Of a DNA stretch of 64,000 nt, positions 17,520-26,161 are shown piece by piece. The DNA comes from Bdellovibrionales bacterium RIFOXYD12_FULL_39_22 (GTDB lineage Bacteria > Bdellovibrionota > Bacteriovoracia > Bacteriovoracales > Bacteriovoracaceae). Location: positions 1-64,000 of the forward strand of contig MEQL01000002.1 in NCBI GenBank assembly GCA_001770205.1, in the 5' to 3' direction. The stretch's first letter is position 1. Each line of letters starts with the position of its first letter. A model generated the notes under the pieces. It was not told where the DNA came from. It was given only the letters and a program-made list of their open reading frames with translations, and did no database searches. A program made the translations under genes and the position numbers.

Positions 17520-18353
17520 ATGGGATTAGTTATCTTATTCACTACATTAATAATTACTTTTTCAAGCTGTGTGGAAAATGCAGAAGAATTAGAAAAAGCA
17601 GTTGGCAAAGATGAGAAAGAAAAATTAGAAGAAATTGGTGAGGAAGCGGGAGTTGCGGAAAAAGAAATTCCTACAGGAGAGAGGATTACTCGTGCGTTAA
17701 GTAAGCTGCTCTCAGGGCCTGTCAAAGAAGATAGTGACGATTGTTGTGAAGAGAAAGAAGGTAATGCAGAGGTTCGTTCGACCACTAAACCTGTCATCGC
17801 AGAGACAGAGAAGGACACGACAATATTTTCTCAAGAAATTCAAAACTACACAGGAAGCGAAGAAGTAAAAAAGATGATTGAAACTTTGCGTGGTAATCTA
17901 GATAAGTGTATTGCAATAGAAGACAAAGACAACCAGGCAGTGTGCAAAAAGGATCGGCCATTTGATCGAAAGCCGCAGGATTTACCCTCTACTGTATGCT
18001 ACCACTACGTAAAGCGTGGGATTGAGGGAGGAGGATTTGTTAAAAATTTTCCTTTTGGGAAAGATAAGCAAAATAGACGGGCACAATTTTCCGGGCCACT
18101 TTTGCAAAAGGCAGGATTTACAAATATCTTAAAGGAAGAGAAGTATAAAACGCTTACGGCATATACTGCGCCGATTGGTGCTATTTTAGTTTACGAGGGG
18201 GGCGCTTCTGGCCATATAGAGGTCAAGGCAGGAGAGAATGAATTTTTAAGTGACTTTGTAGGAACCGAACCAGTTAATGATCAATTAAACTTAGACAGAA
18301 AATTGATCGGGGTATATGTAAAAAAAATGCCAGAGGTAAGGCAACAAATATGA
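17520..18353 (+). CDS. lipoprotein with CHAP/NlpC-P60-like cysteine peptidase domain
   Basis: The N-terminus (MGLVILFTTLIITFSSC) reads as a lipoprotein signal with Cys17 as the modified residue, although it lacks the usual positive charge and the -3 residue is Phe. No start lies further upstream because an in-frame TAG occurs at 17508. Residues 20-100 are a very acidic, low-complexity spacer (Glu/Lys-rich). The C-terminal half looks like a papain-type wall hydrolase: Cys160 in TVCYHYVKRGI, then PIGAILVYEGGASGHIEVKAG with His232, which matches the CHAP/NlpC layout (Cys at a helix start, strand with GA/D-I-L-V, then G-H-[IV]-x-[VI]). If active it would cut peptidoglycan peptides. The end overlaps the next gene by 4 nt. 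Fold call is moderate. Confidence 0.55.
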   Translation: MGLVILFTTLIITFSSCVENAEELEKAVGKDEKEKLEEIGEEAGVAEKEIPTGERITRALSKLLSGPVKEDSDDCCEEKEGNAEVRSTTKPVIAETEKDTTIFSQEIQNYTGSEEVKKMIETLRGNLDKCIAIEDKDNQAVCKKDRPFDRKPQDLPSTVCYHYVKRGIEGGGFVKNFPFGKDKQNRRAQFSGPLLQKAGFTNILKEEKYKTLTAYTAPIGAILVYEGGASGHIEVKAGENEFLSDFVGTEPVNDQLNLDRKLIGVYVKKMPEVRQQI

Positions 18354-18745
18354 GATCGTTGATTGTTTTTTTTATACTATTTTCTTCACTAATCAGCGCA
18401 TCTTCTAATGTAAGCGTGGAGGCGGATTTTATTGTCCAATTTAATAAGATAGAGCGTCCCACGGATAATCAACAACGGCAGTTATACAATGATTTAGGAA
18501 AAAGCGTAGGATTACTTGAAAAAAAATTTTCACGGCCACTCTTAGTGGCAATTATTAACGTATATTCGAAACTTTTTGTGGTTAATCTTGCTCATTTTCA
18601 TTTAGAACCATTTGTACCTTATTATCTAAAAAATAAAGCTGTAGTGGACGAAGTACTTAAGGCCACGCTTCCCAGGGCCTCGCAAGATGAATTCTATTTT
18701 CGTCTCCAGTTGGCAATTGGGGAACACTTACGCGGCAATGGCTGA
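18350..18745 (+). CDS. small exported protein of unknown function, last gene of the secreted operon
   Basis: Not recognised. A 131-aa protein with a signal peptide (MRSLIVFFILFSSLISASS); the mature part is about 110 residues, predicted mostly helical, without Cys. It starts inside the stop of the CHAP-like lipoprotein gene (ATGA overlap), so the two are translationally coupled. A small secreted helical protein coupled to a wall hydrolase could be its inhibitor or immunity factor, but no motif supports this. It converges on an unknown exported gene 25 nt downstream. Confidence 0.55.
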   Translation: MRSLIVFFILFSSLISASSNVSVEADFIVQFNKIERPTDNQQRQLYNDLGKSVGLLEKKFSRPLLVAIINVYSKLFVVNLAHFHLEPFVPYYLKNKAVVDEVLKATLPRASQDEFYFRLQLAIGEHLRGNG

Positions 18746-18770
18746 AAAAAAATACCACTTGCTTTCTTGT

Positions 18771-19676
18771 TTATGGGATAATTTGAAACTCTTCCGGAAA
18801 GTTGTCGTAGAAATTTTCTAGTTCGGTGACTATGTTTTTATAATCCTGGCGACTTAGTTCATCTCCGCGGGCAATTTGTTTTAGCAATATTAGATTTTTT
18901 TGACTAAACTGCTCGCGGAGCGATGGTTTTACTTGAAAAATTTCATTTAAAGTGGTGACAATGTCATTGGCGTATCCTTTTAGCGCGGAGAGGTGTCTAT
19001 TTTTTTCCAATATCGCAAGGGGTTTGTTATTTGTAATTTTGTGAGCATGGCCAAACATTAGTACAAATTTTTCTTTGAAGTGATGACGGAAATCAGAAAA
19101 GTTTTTTCCCTGCGGATCGTAGTGTTGGGGATTTTGCTGGTAGTGTTCAAATTTAATATTTGTGTCAGCTAGCGAGGGATGTTTTTCTATATATTTTTGT
19201 AAATTATCGACAGAAGCATTTGTAGAAACTATTTCATATCGCAGTTTGTTTTTTGCATGATCGGCAAGAAGGCCCGCAACTTCGTTGGCGGAAGTGATCA
19301 CAATGCCTTCTCCTTTTTGTGCTAGGCGCACTTCCCCGGCCCAGAGGACTTCCGTGATTTTTGTATTGTTGTTGGCGGTATATAGTTTATTTAAAAGTCC
19401 GCGATGGCCATGGCCGATCTGCTCTCCTAAAATTAATAATTCCTTTCCATTTGCTAGCTTGGCCAAAACACCAATTGCAACCGGAGCACCCTTCTGAGGG
19501 AAGAGTCCTTTTTTTATTTGAGGAAGAACAGGAGATAGCGTATCGACAACTTTGTTAGCACTGTTTGTCATTTCCTGTTGGTAGACACGGGCCAGACAAG
19601 GCGCTTTCTCGTTATTGGCGGTTATTTGCAGCGAAAAAAATAGAAGCGTCAGGAAAAATATAAAAAAGGAACGCAT
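18771..19676 (-). CDS. exported protein of unknown function
   Basis: Not recognised. ATG at 19676 gives a signal peptide (MRSFFIFFLTLLFFSLQITA); a TTG seven codons upstream also keeps the frame but is less likely. The mature protein (about 280 aa) has GKELLILGEQIGHGHRGLL near residue 70 and a His-rich stretch (FRHHFKEKFVLMFGHAHK) near 205-220 that could bind a metal. The C-terminal third is helical. The minus-strand GGAGG at 19695-19691 lies in a small inverted repeat (CCTCC 19691-19695/GGAGG 19702-19706), so the ribosome site may be occluded, but its 14-nt distance from the ATG makes it a poor site anyway. Confidence 0.55.
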   Translation of the reverse strand: MRSFFIFFLTLLFFSLQITANNEKAPCLARVYQQEMTNSANKVVDTLSPVLPQIKKGLFPQKGAPVAIGVLAKLANGKELLILGEQIGHGHRGLLNKLYTANNNTKITEVLWAGEVRLAQKGEGIVITSANEVAGLLADHAKNKLRYEIVSTNASVDNLQKYIEKHPSLADTNIKFEHYQQNPQHYDPQGKNFSDFRHHFKEKFVLMFGHAHKITNNKPLAILEKNRHLSALKGYANDIVTTLNEIFQVKPSLREQFSQKNLILLKQIARGDELSRQDYKNIVTELENFYDNFPEEFQIIP

Positions 19677-19993
19677 GATGACACTATTATCCTCCAAATT
19701 AGGAGGGCAAGCTAGGGAAGTGTCGCGAGTACTTTTTTTCCATGGTAAAATCTATCTCTTATTCACTAACGCCACTCAATTTTTTTTATTGCAAGCGCCT
19801 CTGAAGTTGGGCAATAAAAAATTTATTTAGGACAGTGTTTAATGGAGAATTTGTTAAATAACTAACCAAAAACAGTTAAAAAAAATAAGTAAAAAAATAA
19901 TCGCATTATTTGTTAATAGGGCCGAATAAGGAGCGTTACTATGGGTTAGAGAGGCCACGCTATAAGTATAAGCTGTATGTAAGTGAGGCATTT
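19677..19993. other. divergent intergenic region, no gene seen
   Basis: About 315 nt between two divergent exported-protein genes. Apart from the small CCTCC/GGAGG inverted repeat at its left end there are A- and T-rich runs (for example around 19,870-19,900) that may be promoter upstream elements. An in-frame extension of the right-hand gene back to 19910 exists but lacks a signal-peptide-like start, so it is treated as untranslated leader. Confidence 0.4.
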
Positions 19994-21496
19994 ATGGAAA
20001 AATTATTCGCGGGATCTATGCTTTTTTTTCTATTACTTTTATCCATGGGCCTATCCGGCTGTAACGTATTGGGAAATAAACCACAAGTTGATGATGGCTT
20101 CTGTCTTGGAAACTGCACAGTCGCAGATGTAACTGCTGGCACAGAGACAGCTGCTGATATAACTTTAGAATCAACACCAACACCAATTCCAGAGGCGACT
20201 CCTACCTCTGCTCCAGAAGCTGCTCCTGACGATATTATACTTTCATTGGGCAACATAACCACCTCTTCAATGGTAAGTAGTTTTATAGTAGAGGTTTCGT
20301 TTACTGGAGATAGTGATGGTGATGCGACTGTTGCATTAAAGTCGTGTAATACGTCTTCTGGCACATGTCTACCAACCGAATTTGAATCTATTTCGTCTAT
20401 CTCTATGAACCGGGGTAGTAGCATATACTCAGTGGAAGTACCCTTTGGTGTACCAGACTATTATCTGGGGGACGAGATAATGATTAAAATTTATCCGACA
20501 GACCCAGACAATATGGATGGTTATAGCGCAGTAACTGTCACATTTTCTCTGTGTGATACAGGTATGCAAGATTGGGATTCATCGGTATCTACACGAGAGG
20601 CAGGAATTTTTCTCATAAGCTCAGCTAATCAGCTAGTCTCGCTAGCGGCCAATTGCGTAGATTCAACGCATTATGCTTCTTGTGATGAGAGCTTTAAGCT
20701 GTGCACTGACATCGACATGTCCAGTACTTCATTCATCCCGATAGGTTCGCCCAATTGGCCATTTACTGGTACATTTGATGGTAATGGGAAAAAAATTATG
20801 AATTTGGAAATTAATCTACCAAACCGTGAGTATGTAGGCCTATTCGGCCTTCTAAAGGGTGAGGTAAGCTTTCTTACTATTGAAAATAGCAACGTTCATG
20901 GATCAGCACAGGTCGGAATAGTGGCCGGTGCTATTCAAGGTGCCATTGTTGGGCCAGAAGTTAACGTTTCTGGTGGCAATGTGCTGGGCCAACAGCATGT
21001 GGGTGGATTGGTAGGCCACATGTCGAATGATAGTGCCATTTTGTCGCAAGTGAGTTACGTAGAAACCTCTGCAGATGTCTCTAGCAATTTAGGTTATGCT
21101 GGTGGGGCGATTGGTTGTATTGAAACAAATGCAGGTGGCACAATCCACAACATCCTATCTAATGGGGATGTATTTGGAGGCGGAGTTTATCTTGGTGGCC
21201 TAGTTGGATATGGCAAGGACGTTGGAGTTGAAAGTTCCTATGCTAATGGAAATATTTTGGGAGCAGCTGCGTCTCATGTAGGAGGATTTATTGGTATCAG
21301 CGATAACGGCACGAATATTCGTAATTCTGTCGCCACTGGAGCTGTTTCGGGTAATGATTATGTAGGAGGTTTTGTGGGGTACAATAACACCTTTGGAACA
21401 ATTTCTACTTCGACTGCTAGTGGAAATGTTACTGCCGAGTTTACAATAAATGCCGGAGCTTTTGTTGGATACAACAGCGGAACAATAAATCCATAG
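19994..21496 (+). CDS. surface lipoprotein with C-terminal GLUG-motif repeats
   Basis: The ATG at 19994 is preceded by GAGG with 5 nt and gives a clean lipoprotein signal (MLFFLLLLSMGLSGC, lipobox LSGC). A Thr/Pro/Glu-rich spacer (about residues 50-85) precedes a beta-sandwich-like domain (about 85-190). Residues about 215-500 contain glycine-rich beta-helix turns of the GLUG type: GLFGLLKGEVSFL, GGLVGHMSND, GGAIGCIET, GGLVGYGKDV, GGFIGISDNG, GGFVGYNNTFG and AGAFVGYNSG, spaced about 20-35 residues apart. Such repeats occur in bacterial adhesins and secreted surface proteins. The protein would be anchored in the outer membrane by lipid and project outward or into the periplasm. The gene is monocistronic in appearance. 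Confidence 0.8.
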   Translation: MEKLFAGSMLFFLLLLSMGLSGCNVLGNKPQVDDGFCLGNCTVADVTAGTETAADITLESTPTPIPEATPTSAPEAAPDDIILSLGNITTSSMVSSFIVEVSFTGDSDGDATVALKSCNTSSGTCLPTEFESISSISMNRGSSIYSVEVPFGVPDYYLGDEIMIKIYPTDPDNMDGYSAVTVTFSLCDTGMQDWDSSVSTREAGIFLISSANQLVSLAANCVDSTHYASCDESFKLCTDIDMSSTSFIPIGSPNWPFTGTFDGNGKKIMNLEINLPNREYVGLFGLLKGEVSFLTIENSNVHGSAQVGIVAGAIQGAIVGPEVNVSGGNVLGQQHVGGLVGHMSNDSAILSQVSYVETSADVSSNLGYAGGAIGCIETNAGGTIHNILSNGDVFGGGVYLGGLVGYGKDVGVESSYANGNILGAAASHVGGFIGISDNGTNIRNSVATGAVSGNDYVGGFVGYNNTFGTISTSTASGNVTAEFTINAGAFVGYNSGTINP

Positions 21497-21595
21497 ATTC
21501 GTTGCTGTTGTCCAGTAGTTGTCCATATACCCACGCACACGCTAGATCTTTTTTCCATACAATATAATCCAGACTTCATAAACCACACTTCTTTT

Positions 21596-22495
21596 TTATC
21601 GCACCTTCTTATAAACCGCAGGCGCTACACTCTTTAAATGCTCGCTTATGTCAGCAATGGACTCCGAGTGGCCAATGAATAAGTATCCACCGATATTTAA
21701 ATGTGAAACCAATTTGGTTATAACTCTTACGATCACTTCTCTCGGAAAGTAGATGAGAACATTGCGCAAAAAGATAATATCAAATTGGATAGGGACGCGT
21801 TCTTGATCATTGATTAGATTAAATTGACGAAACTTAACTTTCTCTTTTAGGGCGGTAGAGATTTGGTAGGAGTAGTCATTGCTACCTTCCGGCCGCACTT
21901 TTTCAACGCTGCTAAGAAAGTAGTTCGGAGGAATTTCGGCCTTAATATCTAGCGGATAAATTCCCTTGTCGGCAATATCCAGCATCGAAGTATCGATATC
22001 TGTTCCTAAAATACGATAATCTGGCCCTGGATTATGTTGAATAAATTCATTATAGATCATGGCCAGAGTATACACTTCTTGGCCGGCGGAACAGGCCGCA
22101 GACCAGGCATAGAGAGTCGCTTTATTCTCGGCACGGTGAGTGGCCAAATATTCCTTAAAGTAGACATTTTTTAAAAAATCAAAATGCTGGGATTCGCGAA
22201 AAAAGTTAGTCTTGTTAGTCGTCAGGGCATTGATGAAGTGACGATGCTCTTCACTATTTTTTTTAACAAATTCCGCATAGGCCGCGTAACTAGAAAGCCT
22301 TAACTCTCGAAGGCGTTTGTATAAGCGGTTTTGCACCATAACTTTTTTTGAAGAATCAATTAAAATTCCTGAAAGCTTAAAAATAAAGTCACAAAAAAAA
22401 GCAAACTCTTCATTTTTTAGTGGGATTTCACTGGTACCAGCACTATTAGCACTAATACCAGTGTTATTGGAATCAATTCTATTTTTTCTATCCAT
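21596..22495 (-). CDS. cheR: chemotaxis protein methyltransferase CheR
   Basis: An S-adenosylmethionine-dependent enzyme that methylates glutamates on chemoreceptors. A short N-terminal extension (about 25 aa) precedes the helical CheR N-domain (FCDFIFKLSGILIDSSK). The catalytic domain begins with TNKTNFFRESQHFDFLKN and has the SAM-binding loop AWSAACSAGQEVYTLAM, the acidic ILGTDIDTSMLD strand and FDIIFLRNVLIYF, ending in GGYLFIGHSESI, which is the family signature. Here the SAM loop reads AGQEVY instead of the common TGEEPY. It follows the subtilase gene immediately (stop and start abut), so the two are co-transcribed; no receptor gene is in the window. Confidence 0.93.
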   Translation of the reverse strand: MDRKNRIDSNNTGISANSAGTSEIPLKNEEFAFFCDFIFKLSGILIDSSKKVMVQNRLYKRLRELRLSSYAAYAEFVKKNSEEHRHFINALTTNKTNFFRESQHFDFLKNVYFKEYLATHRAENKATLYAWSAACSAGQEVYTLAMIYNEFIQHNPGPDYRILGTDIDTSMLDIADKGIYPLDIKAEIPPNYFLSSVEKVRPEGSNDYSYQISTALKEKVKFRQFNLINDQERVPIQFDIIFLRNVLIYFPREVIVRVITKLVSHLNIGGYLFIGHSESIADISEHLKSVAPAVYKKVR

Positions 22496-23857
22496 CTATT
22501 CAGAAACTACAAACATCGCTGGAAGCGGCATGACTTGAATATCGTAGTCAACCATGGGATCTACTTCAAACGCAGATTTATCAATACCATCATCAGCATT
22601 TATAACGTAGCTCTTTGCTACCTGGATGGCCTCGCTCAAAGAGGCATTACGCGATAGTTCTGCGGCAGTTACTGAGCGAGCAGGATTTACTAGTCCGGAG
22701 GTTTTTACTTTGCCCACCAAGTATGCTTTTACGTCGGCCGTTTCTAGGATAATGCGCTTAACTTCTTTAGGAGAGAGCTTGGGGTTGATAGCGCGAATTT
22801 GAGTGGCAATATTGGCCACATAAGGGGCCGCTTGACTGGTTCCACTAACTTGAAGGTAGTTATTATTAGGAGTGGCGGAGAGAATATTAACTCCTGGTGC
22901 GGCAACATCTACAGCATTTCCGAAGTTAGAAAAATTTGCAAATTCTAAATCAGCAAAAGTGGCACCCACTGAAATAACATTGTCGTGATTGATTGCTAAG
23001 TTGGTAGGAGAGGCGGGAAATTGATCATTGTTAGAACCATCATTCCCGGCGGCAAAAACAAATAGTGTATTTGGAGCTTGCTGAATGGCCACACTGTTAG
23101 AGGCCAGTGTTTGCTCAATGAAGAAAGTTGCTAGTTCATCAATCTCTTCTTGAGTTGGATCTTTTGCCGATAGTTTGTCGAGAATTAATTTGGCAATCAT
23201 TTGTGCTTGTGGAAAGCCAGTACCAAAGGAACCATTGGCCACTGCAATATTGTGGGCAGACACATAGGCGAAGATATTTTCCATTAGAGCTGCCTGTTGC
23301 TTGGCCACAGTTTTAAGAAGCAATTTGGCCAAAAACATAGAAACACCCTTGTTGGTATTTGCTTTTGGCAGTTTGATCTCTGTAGGGATTAGCTTGATGC
23401 CCATTACTTGATTGGAAGAGTTTTTAGAGGCGATTGCCGAAACATGTGTTCCATGCATGTAGTTACCATAGGTGGTTAAGCGCGCTATAAATTCTGCGTC
23501 GGAGGCCTTTGCTTTAATCCAAGTTATTTCATCAGGTGTAATATCGCGAGTATAGATTTTTCCTTGGATGCGAAAAAATTCTTTAATGTCGTCGTTTAGG
23601 TAGTTCTGGTAGCTGTAATCGATTAATTTATTGTTGTCTTCAGCGAAGTTCCAACCGCTAACGTCGTCTTGATATCCATCGCCATCTTCATCGCGATTGT
23701 TGTTGGGAATTTCGCGAGAATCAACCCAGACGTGATTTACCAGTTCCGGATGTTGAAAATCAATACCCGAGTCAATAACCGCTACCGTACTGGCCCAAAT
23801 TGGCCTAGAAATCACAATTAACAAGGCGGGGAGAAGATAAATTGCACTTAGTTTCAT
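22496..23857 (-). CDS. exported subtilisin-family serine protease lacking a propeptide
   Basis: Peptidase S8. ATG at 23857 (GGAGG 10 nt upstream) gives a signal peptide MKLSAIYLLPALLIVISRPIWA; the triad is Asp29 in VAVIDSGID, His in MHGTHVSAIAS and Ser in SGTSQAAPYVAN. The Asn of the oxyanion hole is in FAAGNDG. Catalytic sequence begins about three residues after the predicted signal cleavage, so the usual 60-80-residue I9-type propeptide is missing, and even the longest open frame adds only 32 residues. An unusual helical segment of about 60 residues (FLAKLLLKTVAKQQAALMENIF onward) lies between the His and Ser regions. About 50 residues follow the Ser domain. The gene directly precedes cheR. 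Confidence 0.88.
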   Translation of the reverse strand: MKLSAIYLLPALLIVISRPIWASTVAVIDSGIDFQHPELVNHVWVDSREIPNNNRDEDGDGYQDDVSGWNFAEDNNKLIDYSYQNYLNDDIKEFFRIQGKIYTRDITPDEITWIKAKASDAEFIARLTTYGNYMHGTHVSAIASKNSSNQVMGIKLIPTEIKLPKANTNKGVSMFLAKLLLKTVAKQQAALMENIFAYVSAHNIAVANGSFGTGFPQAQMIAKLILDKLSAKDPTQEEIDELATFFIEQTLASNSVAIQQAPNTLFVFAAGNDGSNNDQFPASPTNLAINHDNVISVGATFADLEFANFSNFGNAVDVAAPGVNILSATPNNNYLQVSGTSQAAPYVANIATQIRAINPKLSPKEVKRIILETADVKAYLVGKVKTSGLVNPARSVTAAELSRNASLSEAIQVAKSYVINADDGIDKSAFEVDPMVDYDIQVMPLPAMFVVSE

Positions 23858-24044
23858 AATGAAAGAACCTCCGTTAAGTTTGTCCCGAATCTCGTAAGAG
23901 TAAGGGACGGATAGATTTAATAGCTTGCTTAACCTACTAAAGCATATATACAATGGATAGTTGTAAAATTAAGTTTGGAAAAATTACATGATTTTATTTA
24001 AAAATGGAATTTTTAAATAAAAAAAAATCAAAAGGAGTTGAGAT

Positions 24045-25307
24045 ATGAAGAAAATTTGTTCCGTCATCTTATTCGGCCTACTGTCATCTACCGTTTTTGC
24101 CACCCCTCCAGGATTTGATAAGCATTTTGAATTAAAACGTGGCATGGATGGTAAGCTACAATCGATAATTAGTAGGGATATTTTTGGAAGTTTTTCAATT
24201 CGTCCGCTGATTGAGCAGATAAAAGAGGATTTGCGCATAGAGCAAACCAATATGGCCAGAAAAGGTAACTATTATCGCGAGGCACAGGAGATCCTTTTTG
24301 GAGATGAGAGTTTGGCCGGCAGTGAAGATCTATTTGCCCTAACGCCTAATAACGGAGAGGAGCGACGAGAGGTGCAAGAGAGGCGAACTAACGCTTTTAA
24401 TGCCTTGGCCGTAATTTCTAACTTGGATATTGAGGCCTTTTTTGCCCAACCAGAATTGGTTAAATTGGCCAATAGATATGAATTAGAAGTTAACAAGAAT
24501 TTTCGAGTGTTGAACATAAATATGTTGGCCCATGCAACTGATTCGCAATATTTTTATCGCACCACAGTTAACTATGAAATTTTGATGCGAGCACTAAATT
24601 ATGCGAAGAAAAAATGGGATAATATACCGGTGCTTAACGTTGGGGTAATGCTGCTGGATAAGATGGAACAGATGTTTACTCAGCAGCGTTTTTTCTACCA
24701 AAATATGCTCTTGCACTATCTGGAAAATTATACGCCAACCGAGTTAGGGATGACAGCTAAAGAGGCCGATCGGGTTATCTCCTCTATCTATGAGTCGCGT
24801 TTAACTTGGCTCTCCTATTTTGAATCTAAGGCCGTACAGAGAGATTGGGATGGTTATGGAGTTCAAAGATTTTATCGCGATATTCGTGCGGTTAATGCCT
24901 CATTTCGCGGAGTGAGAGGCGCCTATAGCTCACTTGGAACACGCTTTAACTTTGCTTTTCAAGAGGCAAGTATCGAAGGGAAAAACGTAGTAATTAACCT
25001 TTTTGATAAAGAGCACATGTTTTCTAAGTTCCCTTCGGTGGCCTTTGATCGTGATAATCCAAAAAGTGTACTTCGTAAGCGTCAGTTGGTGCAGGCCGTT
25101 CAGTTGGGAGTGAGGTTGCTTACTCTTCCAAAATTTGTGCAGTCGGTGGCAGATTCTTTTTTTAGCTCCATGTATGTGAGTCAAAGCTTACGAGAGGGTG
25201 CATTGATGGCCCACTTTGAGTTAAGTGGTGATGAAGAAGCGCAAAAAATTATCTTAAAGCAGTTGCGAAATCCTTTTATTTTTATTGGCCCAGGTAGTGC
25301 CCGATAA
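24045..25307 (+). CDS. exported protein of unknown function
   Basis: Not recognised. 420 aa with a signal peptide (MKKICSVILFGLLSSTVFA) and a good ribosome site (AGGAG, 7 nt). The mature protein is predicted almost entirely helical, rich in Arg, Glu and aromatic residues, with no Cys after the signal peptide and no visible enzyme motif. Segments such as KKWDNIPVLNVGVMLLDKMEQMFTQQRFFYQNML look like long amphipathic helices. It is convergent with the EEP-fold gene, only 4 nt separating the stops, and divergent from the subtilase. Confidence 0.55.
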   Translation: MKKICSVILFGLLSSTVFATPPGFDKHFELKRGMDGKLQSIISRDIFGSFSIRPLIEQIKEDLRIEQTNMARKGNYYREAQEILFGDESLAGSEDLFALTPNNGEERREVQERRTNAFNALAVISNLDIEAFFAQPELVKLANRYELEVNKNFRVLNINMLAHATDSQYFYRTTVNYEILMRALNYAKKKWDNIPVLNVGVMLLDKMEQMFTQQRFFYQNMLLHYLENYTPTELGMTAKEADRVISSIYESRLTWLSYFESKAVQRDWDGYGVQRFYRDIRAVNASFRGVRGAYSSLGTRFNFAFQEASIEGKNVVINLFDKEHMFSKFPSVAFDRDNPKSVLRKRQLVQAVQLGVRLLTLPKFVQSVADSFFSSMYVSQSLREGALMAHFELSGDEEAQKIILKQLRNPFIFIGPGSAR

Positions 25308-25311
25308 AAAA

Positions 25312-26142
25312 TTATCTGAATCTTAAAGTGGCAGATAGCGCTTGGTGGTCAGAACCATCAGGCGCATCTATGACAGAAGAACTAAGCACCTCAAATCCAC
25401 GAACATAAATATGATCTAAAGGGTTCCCACTTAAGCGGGAGCGAATGTCCGGATTAAAAAAGACGGTGCGCATTCCTAAGCGGGCCATGATTTTGTCTAA
25501 TACAATCAATTTGGCCATAGACCAGGTGTTAAAATCACCGGCCCAAATCAGAGGCCCTTTGTGTGTCGATAAAACTTGCGCTACTTCTGTTAGTTGAGCT
25601 TCGAGTTTGTCGGTGGAGACAAAATTTAAAGCGTGAATTGTGGCCACCATGAGCTGTTTACTACTGAAGGCCAGATCATATTTGGCCAAAATAGTCATTT
25701 TGGGAGTAGAAATTACTGGCTCTCGTCCGCTACTGCGCAAAAAAGCGATCTCTTTTGGGGTGGCCAGTGAGCCGATTGCTACGCCGGTCGGGAAAATATT
25801 GTCTCCGTCATAATCTAAAAAGGAGGCCGCAAAATCAAAGCGATAGGGCGTGTCATGCTCAAAAACGGAGATCATTGCTGGATCTAAATATGCCTCTTGC
25901 AGTAAAAGAATATCGTGGCCGGCAGAATTTTTCAGAAAATCATTTCGCCAATTATCTTTTCTTCCCTTGTAGATGTTCCAAGCAAAAACCTTGATAGTTT
26001 TACTAGAGATAGTTGCGTAGGGATTGTTATTTTTTCCAAGGGTGGCCAATACTGCACTATCCTCTGGAATAGTGGGGAGTTTTTTTTCTGTGGCCACCAA
26101 AACGGAAATAAGAACTGTCACAAAAATTACGATCCTAATCAT
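25312..26142 (-). CDS. endonuclease/exonuclease/phosphatase (EEP) family protein with N-terminal membrane segment
   Basis: A metal-dependent phosphodiesterase-fold enzyme. ATG at 26142 is preceded by AGGA with a 7-nt spacer and gives a hydrophobic N-terminus (MIRIVIFVTVLISVLVA), either a signal peptide or membrane anchor. Motifs in order: VFAWNIYKG, then ILLLQEAYL (metal-binding Glu), the ATIHALNF strand, WAGDFNTWS (Asp/Asn pair), DHIYVRG and the C-terminal SDHQALSATL (catalytic Asp-His). Members act on nucleic acids, phosphoinositides or sphingomyelin; an exported one may be a nuclease or phospholipase. It starts 19 nt after the recombinase-like gene stop, so the two share a transcript. Confidence 0.82.
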   Translation of the reverse strand: MIRIVIFVTVLISVLVATEKKLPTIPEDSAVLATLGKNNNPYATISSKTIKVFAWNIYKGRKDNWRNDFLKNSAGHDILLLQEAYLDPAMISVFEHDTPYRFDFAASFLDYDGDNIFPTGVAIGSLATPKEIAFLRSSGREPVISTPKMTILAKYDLAFSSKQLMVATIHALNFVSTDKLEAQLTEVAQVLSTHKGPLIWAGDFNTWSMAKLIVLDKIMARLGMRTVFFNPDIRSRLSGNPLDHIYVRGFEVLSSSVIDAPDGSDHQALSATLRFR

Positions 26143-26161
26143 AGTACGTCCTAGTTTCTGA

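Noticed and set aside
17486..17818. Serine-rich frame on the minus strand opposite the CHAP-like lipoprotein gene
   Set aside because: It is the complement of the Glu/Lys-rich coding spacer; low complexity and no ribosome site.
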